A DNA stretch of 64,000 nucleotides from the NCBI RefSeq assembly GCF_017304615.1, contig NZ_JAFKLZ010000002.1, positions 620,001 through 684,000 on the forward strand, read 5' to 3'. The stretch comes from Sphingomonas sp. (GTDB lineage: Bacteria; Pseudomonadota; Alphaproteobacteria; Sphingomonadales; Sphingomonadaceae). Made by a program: the position numbers and the translations under genes. This document shows, one piece after another, positions 27,560-36,693 of this stretch; the stretch's first letter is position 1; each line of letters starts with the position of its first letter. The notes beneath the pieces were generated by a model, which worked only from the letters and a program-made list of their open reading frames with translations, was not told the DNA's origin and searched no databases.

Positions 27560-29145
27560 TCGCTCTCTCCCGTTGGCTGCTGGCCCGCCGCAAGGGCTGC
27601 GAGCGTCTTGCGGCAGATCTTGTTGGCAGGGGTCTTGGGAATCATATTCATCAGCGTCACCGAACGCGGACGCTTGTACGCGACCAGTTGGGCGGCGCAG
27701 TAGTCCGCGAGGGCGGTGGGGCTGGCCGTTGCCCCGTCGCGCAGCCGCGCGAAGGCCACGGGCACCTCGCCCTTGCGCGCGTCGGGCGTCCCCACCACGG
27801 CCGCTTCGGCAACAGCGGGATGGCGCGCCAGCACTTCCTCTATCTCGCGCGGGTAGACGTTGAAGCCACCGACGATCAGCATGTCCTTGGTCCGGTCGAC
27901 CAGCCGGAGATAGCCGTCGGCGTCGAACACGCCGACATCCCCGGTGTACAGCCAGCCATCCGCCCGCCCCGCGCCCTGCCCGCGATAGGCGTGGACGACG
28001 CGCGATCCACGGATGCGGATCTCGCCCAGTTCGCCCGTCGGCACCGTGCGCTCCGGATCGTCGAGCGCCGCGATCGAAACCTCGAGCCCTGGCAGCGGCC
28101 GCCCGACGGTGCCGAACCTGTGGGTGCCGTCGGTCGGGTTGGCGCAGATTGGCCCGCCTTCGGTCATGCCGAAGGCTTCGAGGATCGGAACCCCAGTTCG
28201 CGCATACCAGGTGGTCAGCGTCTCCATCAGGAACGGCGATCCGCCGCCGGGACAGATGCGCAGCGACGACAGGTCGGTGCGATCGATTCCCGCTGCGGCA
28301 AGGAGGCCGACATAGATCGCGGCAGGCCCGCCGCTGAACACCGTCACCCGGTGCCGTTCCAGCGCGGCAAGGACCAGGTCGGGCTGGTAGCGGGATATGA
28401 TCACGACGGGGCTGCGGCAATAGACAGGATTGAGGCACCCCATCAGCGAACCCCAGACGTGGAACACCGGCGCGACATTCAGCCATACCTCTTGGTCGAT
28501 GCGGGTCGGCCACGCCTGATGCATCCCGTGGACTATCTCGACCAGGGTGCCGTGGGGGCGATCGACGCCCTTCGGCACGCCGGTGGTGCCGCCGGTGAAA
28601 AGCAAGGTGGCCAGATCGCCGCGGTCGATCCTCACCGCCGGCCTCGTGGCGGCCTGCGCCACCAGCGCCGGTGTTGACAGGTCACCTTCGCCGACCGCCA
28701 GCACGTGGTCAATGCGGTGCGCAGCGGCGAGCCCGCGCGCCGCCCGCGCGCCGTCGGCCCCGGCAATGATGACCTTGGGCCGGGCGATGTCGATGAGCGG
28801 CGCCAGTTCATCCGCGCCATAGCCAGGATTGAGCAGCGCGACCTGCGCGCCGGCGGCCAGCGCCGCGTAGATCGCGACGTTCGCCTCGATCGAATTTGGC
28901 ACCAGGATCGCGACCCTCTCACGCGACACGCCGATCGCAGCCAGCCGCGCCGCCAGCGCGGCGACGGCAGCACCGTAGTCGCGGTAACTCAGCGTCCGTT
29001 CGCCTTCGATCAGGGCGATGTGACCGCCCGCGACGTCGACCGCATCCCAGAACATGTCGACAACCGTCCCGAAATCGGCGCGACCGAATACTTCGTCGTG
29101 ATTCGGCTGCGACTGCTCCGCATCAGGATCCATCACACCGCTCAT
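27556..29145 (-). CDS. Acyl-CoA synthetase (AMP-forming) 2
   Basis: 529 aa. [63 protein letters not shown] and the C-terminal lysine in [13 protein letters not shown] are the core motifs. Its position inside the operon, between dioxygenase beta subunit and mhpF with 4-bp overlaps on both sides, suggests it activates the substrate or a side-chain acid released by a hydrolase. Substrate not visible. Confidence 0.87.
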   Translation of the reverse strand: MSGVMDPDAEQSQPNHDEVFGRADFGTVVDMFWDAVDVAGGHIALIEGERTLSYRDYGAAVAALAARLAAIGVSRERVAILVPNSIEANVAIYAALAAGAQVALLNPGYGADELAPLIDIARPKVIIAGADGARAARGLAAAHRIDHVLAVGEGDLSTPALVAQAATRPAVRIDRGDLATLLFTGGTTGVPKGVDRPHGTLVEIVHGMHQAWPTRIDQEVWLNVAPVFHVWGSLMGCLNPVYCRSPVVIISRYQPDLVLAALERHRVTVFSGGPAAIYVGLLAAAGIDRTDLSSLRICPGGGSPFLMETLTTWYARTGVPILEAFGMTEGGPICANPTDGTHRFGTVGRPLPGLEVSIAALDDPERTVPTGELGEIRIRGSRVVHAYRGQGAGRADGWLYTGDVGVFDADGYLRLVDRTKDMLIVGGFNVYPREIEEVLARHPAVAEAAVVGTPDARKGEVPVAFARLRDGATASPTALADYCAAQLVAYKRPRSVTLMNMIPKTPANKICRKTLAALAAGQQPTGESE

Positions 29146-29684
29146 AAGAATGTGTTGATATTCTTTGCCTGCAATACCGTCTGCTGCAGGCGTATTAGCC
29201 GACGTGCGAGCTTCAATTCACCCGATTCGCCCCGGCGGACGAGGTCCTGGCGGCGAGCTGTCAGCGTTTGCTGTTCTGCCTCGTTACGATGGCGCAGATT
29301 GTGGACGAGAGAATGAACCACCCATTCATTCGGTTTATCCGTCCGCTCGACCTCGACGTTACCCACCATATGGAAATGTCGCGTTGGCGGATCCTCGGCC
29401 CAGGCGGTGGTCTGCTTGGCGCGATCGACCCTCTTGGTGAGATAATCCAGGTCATCATCGAAAAACGCCATTCGCGTCCGGCTGATCACGTCTCCCTTGT
29501 CGGCGCGATAGCGGGCCTGAATCCCAGGCATCCAGTAATGGATGTCGGGCGCCATCATCGTCAGCCACTCGTCATAGCGCTCCTCGTCGAGCAGCCGCGC
29601 CTCGCGATAGAGGAACTGCTCGATCTCGAACGCCAGGTCGCGGTCGACGCGGGCGGTACCCGCATTGCCTTCGATGCCGCTCAT
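29142..29684 (-). CDS. Aromatic-ring-hydroxylating dioxygenase, beta subunit
   Basis: 180 aa of the SnoaL/NTF2-like beta-subunit family: FEIEQFLYREARLLDEERYD, the MAPDIHYWMPG stretch and the VHSLVHNLRHRNEAEQ strand are typical. It packs against the alpha subunit in an alpha3beta3 complex and has a structural role. Overlaps the alpha and synthetase genes by 4 bp each. Confidence 0.9.
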   Translation of the reverse strand: MSGIEGNAGTARVDRDLAFEIEQFLYREARLLDEERYDEWLTMMAPDIHYWMPGIQARYRADKGDVISRTRMAFFDDDLDYLTKRVDRAKQTTAWAEDPPTRHFHMVGNVEVERTDKPNEWVVHSLVHNLRHRNEAEQQTLTARRQDLVRRGESGELKLARRLIRLQQTVLQAKNINTFL

Positions 29685-31042
29685 CGTGCCGGCACGTCCG
29701 ACCAGCGGGGTGCGGTCATAAGGTCACTCCAGCGCTGATAGAAAGCGCGGTGATTGGCCTCGTTCACCTGGTTGCGGTGCACATGCCCCTTCAGTTCGGG
29801 GTGGTCGACCTCCGATCCGAGGCCAAGGCCGGTATGCAGCTTGCGACGGCGCGTGACCACGCCCGCGTTCGACGCGGTGCAATGCTCGAAATTCTCCCCG
29901 TCATCCATCTCGAAGATCCCCGCCGGCGAGAACGTTAGCATGACGCCACGCCGGTATTTTTCCTTTAGGCTGTCCGGCGCGCTGCGGTTGAGAAACACCC
30001 AGGTGTGAAGCTCGGTCTCGGCCGGGCCCTTCGGGTTCCAGGTGCGAAAGGTGTTGTGCCCGGCAAGGAAGGACAGATTGGGGAACACCGTCGCGGAACT
30101 GAGCGAGCCGACCATCCGGCTCCGCATCTTGCCCAGACGTTCGGCGAACCTGGCTTCGTTCTCGCGCAGATAGTCGACGATCTCAGGCTCGCACAGGGTC
30201 GCCGCGTTGCCGATGAAGTCGAGCCCGAATTCCCAGCCGTGCCCGTTGGCGTTGACCTGGAACGATCGATCCGGCTTCATGGTCGGCACGCCGCCGAACA
30301 GCGCTTGCAATGCCGAGCTGTGCGTCCAGGTCGCATGATACGCGTCACCGACGAAATTTTCCGCCGGGAACTTCCAGTTGCATTTCAGCCGCGACTTGAT
30401 GTTGCCGTCAACGAATTCGATCCCGCCGTCGTCGTTGTCGAGCAGCACGTCGAGATACCAGCGGAAGTCGCCGAGATAGTCCGCGAGCGAGGGCGCCTCC
30501 GGGTCGAAGCACGCGAAGTGCATGCCGCCATGGCTCTCGACCCGCGCCTTGTGCAGCCCGAGCTTGCTGCGGTCGAAGGTGGGGTTGTCCTTGTAAAGTT
30601 CCTCGGCCGTCACCCCGGACAGCGACCCGTCCAGCGCATAGGACCAGCCATGGAAGTTGCAGGTGAACCGTCGCGCGCTGCCTGCCTCGGCGAAGCACAC
30701 GCGGTTGCCGCGGTGGCTGCACGAATTGATGAAGGCATGCACCCGGCGGTCGCGGGCCCGCGCGACGATGACGGCGTCCTCACCCACATAGGTCGTGACG
30801 AAATCGCCGACCTCCGGGATCTGGCTGTCATGCGCCACGAAGATCCAGCAGCGCGCGAAGATACGTTCCATCTCCAGCGCATAGACCTGGGAATCCCAGA
30901 AGATCCGCCGATCGATCCAGCCCTGTTCGCCGTCGACCATCGCCCGTATCGTCGCGGCATCGAGCGGTGCGGAATCCGGGGCCGGCGCCCGGTCGCGCGG
31001 CAGCTCCGCCGGCGTAATGCCCTGCCCTAGCGGCGTGGTCAT
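29681..31042 (-). CDS. Aromatic-ring-hydroxylating dioxygenase, alpha subunit
   Basis: 453 aa from ATG 31042, which overlaps the upstream stop (ATGA). Rieske ligands are C108-x-H110 (SCSHRGN) and C128-xx-H131 (CNFHGW). The mononuclear-iron site is in NFVGDAYHATWTH (H236, H241). This component inserts both atoms of O2 to give a cis-dihydrodiol. The family covers benzoate, biphenyl, phenylpropionate and related substrates; the actual substrate cannot be read here. Confidence 0.92.
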   Translation of the reverse strand: MTTPLGQGITPAELPRDRAPAPDSAPLDAATIRAMVDGEQGWIDRRIFWDSQVYALEMERIFARCWIFVAHDSQIPEVGDFVTTYVGEDAVIVARARDRRVHAFINSCSHRGNRVCFAEAGSARRFTCNFHGWSYALDGSLSGVTAEELYKDNPTFDRSKLGLHKARVESHGGMHFACFDPEAPSLADYLGDFRWYLDVLLDNDDGGIEFVDGNIKSRLKCNWKFPAENFVGDAYHATWTHSSALQALFGGVPTMKPDRSFQVNANGHGWEFGLDFIGNAATLCEPEIVDYLRENEARFAERLGKMRSRMVGSLSSATVFPNLSFLAGHNTFRTWNPKGPAETELHTWVFLNRSAPDSLKEKYRRGVMLTFSPAGIFEMDDGENFEHCTASNAGVVTRRRKLHTGLGLGSEVDHPELKGHVHRNQVNEANHRAFYQRWSDLMTAPRWSDVPAR

Positions 31043-31863
31043 GCCGCCGGTCTCATCTGAGCGAAACCCAGGCCGGTCACTGCACCCTCCCACGCGTCAT
31101 AGGCGATCACCTCGCCCGAGCCGCCGGGCATCGCGCCCATCACGGCCAGGAAATGCCGTATCTCCATCGCGCCATTGCCTCCTTCGCGCAGGATTTCCTC
31201 GTCGGTCAGAGCGAGCAGCGAGTCCGCGTCGCCCGCGACTATGGCATCGAGCACCATTCGATCGAACGCCGGGTTGGTACGTCCCATCTCGCCCGTGCCG
31301 ACCCAGTGGCTGATGCCGCCGCTACCCAGCACCACGACGCGCTCTTCGTCGTTCGCGGCCTCGACCGCAGCCTTCACCATCGCGCCGAATGCGTGCGCGC
31401 GGCGCAGCCGCAGGTAGGGCGCGACGCCGCTTGCCATATAAACCGCCACCGTCTTCACCGAGCCGTCCTCCGGCAGGCAGAGGTGAGCCGGCGCCCCGAT
31501 GGCGTGATCCACGCCGAGCGACCGCGCGACCGCCAGATCGAACCCGACATCCTGGGCATGATCGAAGATGTACCCGGCAAGCGCGGCATTGTGCGGGATC
31601 GGACGGCCGGGCAGTCCCGGCAGTTGGTCCACAGGCCCACTGAGCTCACCCAGGCAGATCAGGATCTGCGGGAGGCATTTCGGGGTGAACAGGATGTAAT
31701 GATCGGCGCCGACGATCACTGCGGAGGTCGCCCCGAGCGCAACGATACGGCGCCGGATTTCGGCGTACGCGTCCATCAGGTGGCTGTTGTCCAGCTTTTT
31801 GGGATTAATAAAGACCGTCGGATCGTGCGGCATCATGAAGCCGCCGACTATCTTGCCCATCAT
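31039..31863 (-). CDS. Class III extradiol dioxygenase, catalytic (LigB-like) subunit
   Basis: 274 aa. MPHDPTVFINPKK near the start, GADHYILF and VLGSGGISHWVG contain the histidines expected for the Fe(II) site and general base of LigB-type enzymes. The small alpha-type subunit is encoded next to it (overlap of one base), as in protocatechuate 4,5-dioxygenase. It is a second ring-cleavage enzyme beside MhpB. Confidence 0.83.
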   Translation of the reverse strand: MMGKIVGGFMMPHDPTVFINPKKLDNSHLMDAYAEIRRRIVALGATSAVIVGADHYILFTPKCLPQILICLGELSGPVDQLPGLPGRPIPHNAALAGYIFDHAQDVGFDLAVARSLGVDHAIGAPAHLCLPEDGSVKTVAVYMASGVAPYLRLRRAHAFGAMVKAAVEAANDEERVVVLGSGGISHWVGTGEMGRTNPAFDRMVLDAIVAGDADSLLALTDEEILREGGNGAMEIRHFLAVMGAMPGGSGEVIAYDAWEGAVTGLGFAQMRPAA

Positions 31864-32144
31864 TACTCTCCCGTGCCGAGCGTCGATGCAAGGGTCGGCA
31901 TCTTGCGCAGATAGTCAGCCATCGACGCGGGCCCATGAAAACTCATATAGAATCCCATCAGGAGCATTGGGTTCAGGCCGCGCCGGAAGAGTTCGGCTAC
32001 GTCCATATCGCGGATCAGTGTCTTCTCCCCTTCGCTCAGGGCATAGCGCGCGAGGAAGGCCTCGGGTTCAGCGGCGTAGCCTTTGCGTACCCGGCCCGAA
32101 TTACCAAGGTCGAATACACATTGCTCGACAGCGTTGAGGCTCAT
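31863..32144 (-). CDS. LigA-like small subunit of extradiol dioxygenase
   Basis: 93 aa from ATG 32144 (MSLNAVEQCVFDLGNSGRVR), overlapping the upstream hydrolase stop as ATGA. The helical pattern with FLARYALSEGEKTLIRDMDV and GLNPMLLMGF is that of LigA-family subunits. It covers the active site of the catalytic subunit encoded immediately downstream. Confidence 0.8.
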   Translation of the reverse strand: MSLNAVEQCVFDLGNSGRVRKGYAAEPEAFLARYALSEGEKTLIRDMDVAELFRRGLNPMLLMGFYMSFHGPASMADYLRKMPTLASTLGTGE

Positions 32145-32977
32145 CGCGGCGACTCCGTTGCTGCAAGGAACATGAAGACCTGCGCCAGAAATTCCTCCTC
32201 GCGCTCCAACTGCACCCAGTGGCCGCACTGGCCGAACACATGCAGCTGCGAATTGGCAATGTGGCGATGTGCCCGGACCGCGACGTCGAGCGGGATCATG
32301 CGATCCTCTCGACCGTGCAGAACCAGCGTCGGCACATCGATGGCTTCCAGTTGATCGAGCGGAACGCCGCGTACGGTCGCCGGTTTGCCCTCCGTCGGCC
32401 GAGGTTGAAGTTCGCGTATGGTCTCGAGCCCGGCATTATGCCGCGCTACCGCGTAACGCGCAGCGACCATTTCGTCGGTAACGATCGCGGGGTCGAACGG
32501 GAAACGGCGCATCATTGCGCCCATATTTTCCAAGCTGGGCTCGAAAGCGTAACTGTCCGCCAGGCCCCCGGTTTGCTCGAACTCGCCTGCGGGCGTCCCC
32601 ATGAGCACCAAAGCGCGGACACGATCCGCATGGCGCGCCATCATGGCCAGCGACAGGGCGCCGCCGAAGCTGTTGCCAACCAGCGTCGCCTCCTCGATCT
32701 CGAGCGCATCAAGGATGCCAACGAGGTGCGCTAGCCATAGCTTGATGCCAGGCTTCTCACCCTCGGGCTTGGGGCTGAAGCCGAAACCTACAATGTCGGG
32801 AGCTATGACACGATAGCGCTCCGCCAGTCGGGGAATGATTCGCTGCCAGTTCTGCCAGGCCGTCACACCCGGCCCGGAGCCGTGCAGCAACAAGACCGCG
32901 CGGCCGGCGCCTGCTTCGTGATAGTTGGTGGTCACGCCACCAATTGTAATGGTGCGGCCGAAGTCGGGAAGTACCAT
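32141..32977 (-). CDS. Meta-cleavage product hydrolase (alpha/beta fold) 2
   Basis: 278 aa, BphD/MhpC-like. LLLHGSGPGVTAWQNW forms the oxyanion region, S103 is the nucleophile in VGNSFGGALSL, and the histidine is in FGQCGHWVQLERE. First gene of the nine-gene minus-strand operon that runs to the ferredoxin at 25260; each junction is an overlap or a short gap. Confidence 0.86.
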   Translation of the reverse strand: MVLPDFGRTITIGGVTTNYHEAGAGRAVLLLHGSGPGVTAWQNWQRIIPRLAERYRVIAPDIVGFGFSPKPEGEKPGIKLWLAHLVGILDALEIEEATLVGNSFGGALSLAMMARHADRVRALVLMGTPAGEFEQTGGLADSYAFEPSLENMGAMMRRFPFDPAIVTDEMVAARYAVARHNAGLETIRELQPRPTEGKPATVRGVPLDQLEAIDVPTLVLHGREDRMIPLDVAVRAHRHIANSQLHVFGQCGHWVQLEREEEFLAQVFMFLAATESPR

Positions 32978-32990
32978 GGCAACGCCTCTC

Positions 32991-33006
32991 CATACTTTAT
33001 GGTATT
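32991..33006. promoter_or_regulatory. Candidate operator ATAC-N6-GTAT before the main operon
   Basis: ATACTTTATGGTAT (32992-33005), flanked by C and T, lies 14 bp upstream of the hydrolase start, in the 143-bp divergent gap. Arms and spacing match 17081 and 23541. Confidence 0.5.
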
Positions 33007-33084
33007 GTGCCTAGCATCGCCAAATTTCCAAGTCAAATCTGACTGACAGGGTTTCATTCGCATTGTCGGAGATTGCCACAGACA

Positions 33085-33099
33085 GTACCAATGCGTATG
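33085..33099. promoter_or_regulatory. Near-match operator GTAC-N6-GTATG before the SDR gene
   Basis: GTACCAATGCGTATG differs from the other sites by one arm base and lies 22 bp before the SDR start. A wider repeat, CGCATTG (33059-33065) with CAATGCG (33089-33095), overlaps it. One site near each start is what a divergent regulated promoter would show. Confidence 0.4.
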
Positions 33100-33120
33100 T
33101 TGATCGGCAGGAGGATGCGC

Positions 33121-33906
33121 ATGGGGTGGCTTGAAGGACGGGTGGTGATCGTCACCGGTGCCGCGTCTGGCATCGGTCGAGCGGTCGCTGTGCGATTTGT
33201 GGCCGAGGGAGCGCGCGTAGTCGCTGTTGACCGCGCCGAGAGAGGGCTCGCGACGCTGCGGGCAGAGCTCGGTTCGGCCTGCACGTCGGTGGCGGGCGAC
33301 GCCTCGCTTCCGGACGCCAACGCTCGCGCCGTAGCCGCCGCAATCACCAGCTTCGGGCGCCTCGACACCGTCATCTCGAACGTCGGAGTATTCGATTGGC
33401 ACAAGCGGCTCGACCGTCTTTCGCCCGAGGACTGCATGGCCGCGCACGACGAGATGTTCGCAATTAACGTGCGGTCGCACGCGTTGATGGCTCGCGAAGC
33501 CTACCCGCATTTGAAGGAGGTCCGAGGCAGCCTTGTGATGACCTGCTCCACGGCCAGTTTCCGCGGCGGCGGCGGCGGGGCGCTGTATACCGCGAGCAAG
33601 TTCGCGGTGCGCGGCCTCGTCTACCAGCTCGCTCATGAATGGGCGCCCGACGTGCGGGTCAACGGCGTGGCACCGGGCGGCACCGTGACCGGTTTGTCGG
33701 GGATCGATTCGTTGGGCAGCGCCGGACGCCGGCTGGAAGATGACGATCGCATCGTCGCGGCAGTTGGAGCGGCCACCCCACTGGGATTCGCGGCCGCCCC
33801 GGAGGACCATACCGGCGCCTACGTGCTGCTCGCATCGGCGGATAACTCGCGCGGCATGACCGGCACCGTCATCGTCAGCGATGGCGGGTTGCTGGCGAGG
33901 ATCTGA
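33121..33906 (+). CDS. Short-chain dehydrogenase, probable cis-dihydrodiol dehydrogenase
   Basis: 261 aa from ATG 33121, which has AGGAGG 6 bp upstream; an ATG at 33115 is too close to it. NAD-binding TGAASGIGRA, catalytic serine in VMTCSTAS and YTASK are present. It would oxidise the dihydrodiol made by the Rieske oxygenase to a catechol (BphB/HcaB role). That substrate is inferred from the operon context. MhpD-like gene follows by 11 bp. Confidence 0.86.
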   Translation: MGWLEGRVVIVTGAASGIGRAVAVRFVAEGARVVAVDRAERGLATLRAELGSACTSVAGDASLPDANARAVAAAITSFGRLDTVISNVGVFDWHKRLDRLSPEDCMAAHDEMFAINVRSHALMAREAYPHLKEVRGSLVMTCSTASFRGGGGGALYTASKFAVRGLVYQLAHEWAPDVRVNGVAPGGTVTGLSGIDSLGSAGRRLEDDDRIVAAVGAATPLGFAAAPEDHTGAYVLLASADNSRGMTGTVIVSDGGLLARI

Positions 33907-33917
33907 CAGGAGGAAGA

Positions 33918-34700
33918 ATGACCGAGGATGCTGTCCACCGTGCCGCGCTGGAGTTGCGCGAGGCCTATCACACAGGCGCAATCGACCCAGTCGCCGACCG
34001 GCTGGTGCCCAACGACCGCCTGATTGCCTATCAAATCCAGGAGATCAACACAGCGCACTGGATCGCTGAAGGCCGACAATTGGTCGGCCGCAAGATCGGC
34101 CTTACCTCGCCTGCGGTCCAGGCCCAGCTCGGGGTTGGCGAGCCCGATTTCGGCATGCTGTTCGCCGACATGGCGGTCGCGCCCGGCGGCGCCTTCGCGG
34201 CGGCGAGCGTTTCGCAGCCGCGCGCGGAGGGTGAGTTGGCCTTCGGCATCCGCCGCGCGCTGACCGATCCCGCGGTCGACGAAGCCGCGGTGAGCGATGC
34301 GGTCGAGTGGATGGCGCCCGCGATCGAGATCGTCGGCAGCCGCGTCCGAGACTGGCAGATCAGGATCGCCGATACCGTGGCCGACAACGCATCCTCCGCG
34401 CGCTACGCCATCGGCGACGACCGCCGTCCGTTCGACCGCGCCGTGATCGACGCCCTCACGATGGAACTCTTCGAGGACGCCGTGCGGGTGTCACATGGTC
34501 CGGCAACCGCCTGCTTGGGCAGCCCGGTGACGGCGCTGGCATGGCTGGCGCGCAAGATGGTCGAGGTCGGCCGTCCCCTTGCCGCCGGCGACATCGTGCT
34601 GTCGGGGGCGTTCGGACCTCTGGCGCCGATGACGGCCGGCCGCCATTACCGGCTCGCCATGTCCGGTTTCGCCGACCTCGTCGTCGACTGCGCCGATTAA
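33918..34700 (+). CDS. mhpD: 2-keto-4-pentenoate hydratase
   Basis: 260 aa. The hydratase adds water to 2-hydroxypenta-2,4-dienoate to give 4-hydroxy-2-oxovalerate, the MhpE substrate. Family landmarks: GRKIGLTSPAVQAQLG, DFGMLFADM, EGELAFGI and WLARKMVEVGRPLAAGDIVL. GGAGGAAGA precedes the ATG. Paired with the SDR gene on the plus strand. Confidence 0.92.
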   Translation: MTEDAVHRAALELREAYHTGAIDPVADRLVPNDRLIAYQIQEINTAHWIAEGRQLVGRKIGLTSPAVQAQLGVGEPDFGMLFADMAVAPGGAFAAASVSQPRAEGELAFGIRRALTDPAVDEAAVSDAVEWMAPAIEIVGSRVRDWQIRIADTVADNASSARYAIGDDRRPFDRAVIDALTMELFEDAVRVSHGPATACLGSPVTALAWLARKMVEVGRPLAAGDIVLSGAFGPLAPMTAGRHYRLAMSGFADLVVDCAD

Positions 34701-35205
34701 TCGCTCTGCCGGCTGCCTCCAAAACGCGCAATATCAGAATCCCTCGCACATCGCTCCATATTCCTGGAATGCCGCTCATCGGAATCTGGAGGGTTCTGTG
34801 AGGTCGCGCGGCGGTGAGCGACGATCTTGGCGCGGTGCGCGACCTCACAGAACCCTTGTATGGGGATTTGTTTGTCAAGCCATCACGCGGCTGCCACTTT
34901 CCTGCTTTTTTGCGTTGCCGATCCCGACGAGTCGATAGCCCCGCCTGATTTGAGAGGATCCGAGGGGAGCCCACCATCGCGCGCACCACATGCGCCGCGG
35001 CCTTGTATTCGGTGGGATCGTGCTGGATCCCGACCATGAAGCATCCATTCGCTTCGGCGGCAAGGCTCCGAGGCGGCGGGCCCATTCTCCAGACGGGCAT
35101 CGGAGCCAGGTTTCTGTTCGGGTCACCACCACCTCGGATCATCGACGGCCGGTCAGAAAAACGACCGTACGTCGACCTGCTTGTTTGGTTTCCTCGCAGA
35201 CCTGC
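34701..35205. other. Gene-free stretch holding IS110-side sequence and a 19-bp inverted repeat
   Basis: No supported gene. A perfect 19-bp inverted repeat, GGGTTCTGTGAGGTCGCGC (34791-34809) and its complement (34837-34855), encloses 27 bp. The rest, to 35205, is downstream flank of the degenerate IS110 transposase. The repeat could be a terminator for the SDR-mhpD operon, although no T-run adjoins it, or a miniature mobile element. Confidence 0.55.
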
Positions 35206-36368
35206 TCAGGCCGGCTGTCGCAGCGTGACGCCAACCGGGATTTCGCCGATCGTGACCACGCGCCACAACGCGATGAGCAGCTTGCGGGCGAGCGCTACGA
35301 TCATCTTCGTTTTGCGCGTACCGCTCGGGCCCTCCGTTCGCGCCCGGTACCATTGGGCGAGCGCGCTGTCGTTCTGGAACCGCAGGAAGCGCCATGCGAG
35401 CTGGATCAGCCCGCGGCGTACGCGGGCGTTGCCTGTCTTCGCCAATCCCTTCTCGCGTCGCTTGGAGCCACTTTCGTCAGGCGCGCCGGTGAGCCCCGCA
35501 TAGCGGGCCACCGCCCGTCGGTCGCGCAGGTTGCGGGATAGCACCTCCTGCACCAGCATGTCGGCGGTCTCGACGCCGATGCCAACGACGCTGACGATCA
35601 GACGCACCATCGCATGTGGCCCCGTCGCGGGGGCCTGTTCCAGACGCGCGAGGCGTGCCTCCTCGATCACCTTGATCTGCTCGCGGATCATGGTGAGTCG
35701 AGCCATATCGCGCCGCAGTTCGTCAATCGTGTTCGGTGGCAGCGGTACACCGTCCGGTGTCCGCAGCGCGTCAGGCGCTCCACCGCTTTGCGCAATTTGG
35801 GATTGAAGCCGCGGATCCCGAGCCACGCCAGGATCGCCTTGATGCGGTTGATGATCCGCGTGCGCTCGACCACCAGACTTTCCCGCTCACGGCTCGGGCG
35901 CCTGGCATCTTCTTCCTCGAGTGTCGGGATCACGACCATCCCACAATGCCCGCGCTCGCCGCGCAACCAGCCCAGGAAAACGCGCGTCAGCATCGCCGTC
36001 TCCAACCGGTCGGTCTTCGCACGGCGATGCTCGCGCGACACCGCAACGCTGGTCGAATGGATGACATGCACCTCGATGTCGCGTGCCCGCAGCCACCGCG
36101 CCAGCCAGAACCCGTCGCGTCCCGCCCCAAAGGCCAGCGCGACCCGCTTGATCGTCCTGCCCGCCTTCACCGCCTCGTCGCGCCAACGTTCCACGAGACG
36201 CAGCAGCGCGGCTGGATCCGGTTCCAACTTCTTCAGGGGCTGGCGGTCGAGACGGGGAACCTGTCCCGCCACCAGCCAGCTCGATGCACTCATTTCGACA
36301 ACGACCGTCACGCTGCTATTCTGCTCAAACGAGACAAGCGAACGGCTCAAATCGTTAACCTTGGTCAT
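35206..36368 (-). pseudogene. IS110-family transposase, frameshifted and with altered active site
   Basis: Minus-strand reading starts at 36368 (MTKVNDLSRSLVSFEQNSS). KTDRLETAMLTRVFLGWLRG and the C-terminal MVRLIVSVVGIGVETADML with YAGLTGAPDESGSKRREKG are the DEDD and Tnp_20 regions. A one-base deletion near 35774 breaks the frame between KAVERL and DALRTPDG. Two acidic sites differ from the family pattern I recall: AFGAGRDGFW where relatives have AFEAGRDGFW, and RLET where they have RLDT. The copy is almost certainly dead. Confidence 0.8.
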
Positions 36369-36442
36369 GGGGCACCTTATCTGTCGCTTCTATCGAACGA
36401 CGATGGTGCCATACCGCCGCCGCTCGCCCCATAGCTTCTCCA

Positions 36443-36670
36443 GATTCCGACGTCGGCGCGATCGCGGTTCCGATCCGCAGCGATGGGCGGGTCCTGGGCG
36501 CCATCAATATCATCTTCTTTCGGCGCGTCGTGGCGCCCGGAGAAATCGCCGAGCGGCATTTGGCGGATCTACTGTCCTGCGCCGCCGCGATCGAAGCGCG
36601 CTTCGTCTCCGATGCACCGGACGACCGGTGCAGGCCGCCGGCGCCTCAACTACAGCGGCCCCGACTTTAA
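36443..36670 (+). pseudogene. C-terminal remnant of an IclR-family regulator
   Basis: The plus strand reads GAIAVPIRSDGRVLGAINII, FFRRVVAPGEIAERHLADLL and a stop at 36668. This is the end of the IclR effector domain, and it closely resembles the matching part of the IclR protein at 21073-21852. The 5' portion is absent; IS110 sequence lies directly to the left. It probably regulated the aromatic genes before the insertion. Confidence 0.7.
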
Positions 36671-36693
36671 GAACGGCGATGTCCGGCGGCCGA

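Noticed and set aside
26621-28513. 630-aa minus-strand protein
   Set aside because: Its first half is an out-of-frame reading of the synthetase gene; the real gene starts at the GTG at 27559.
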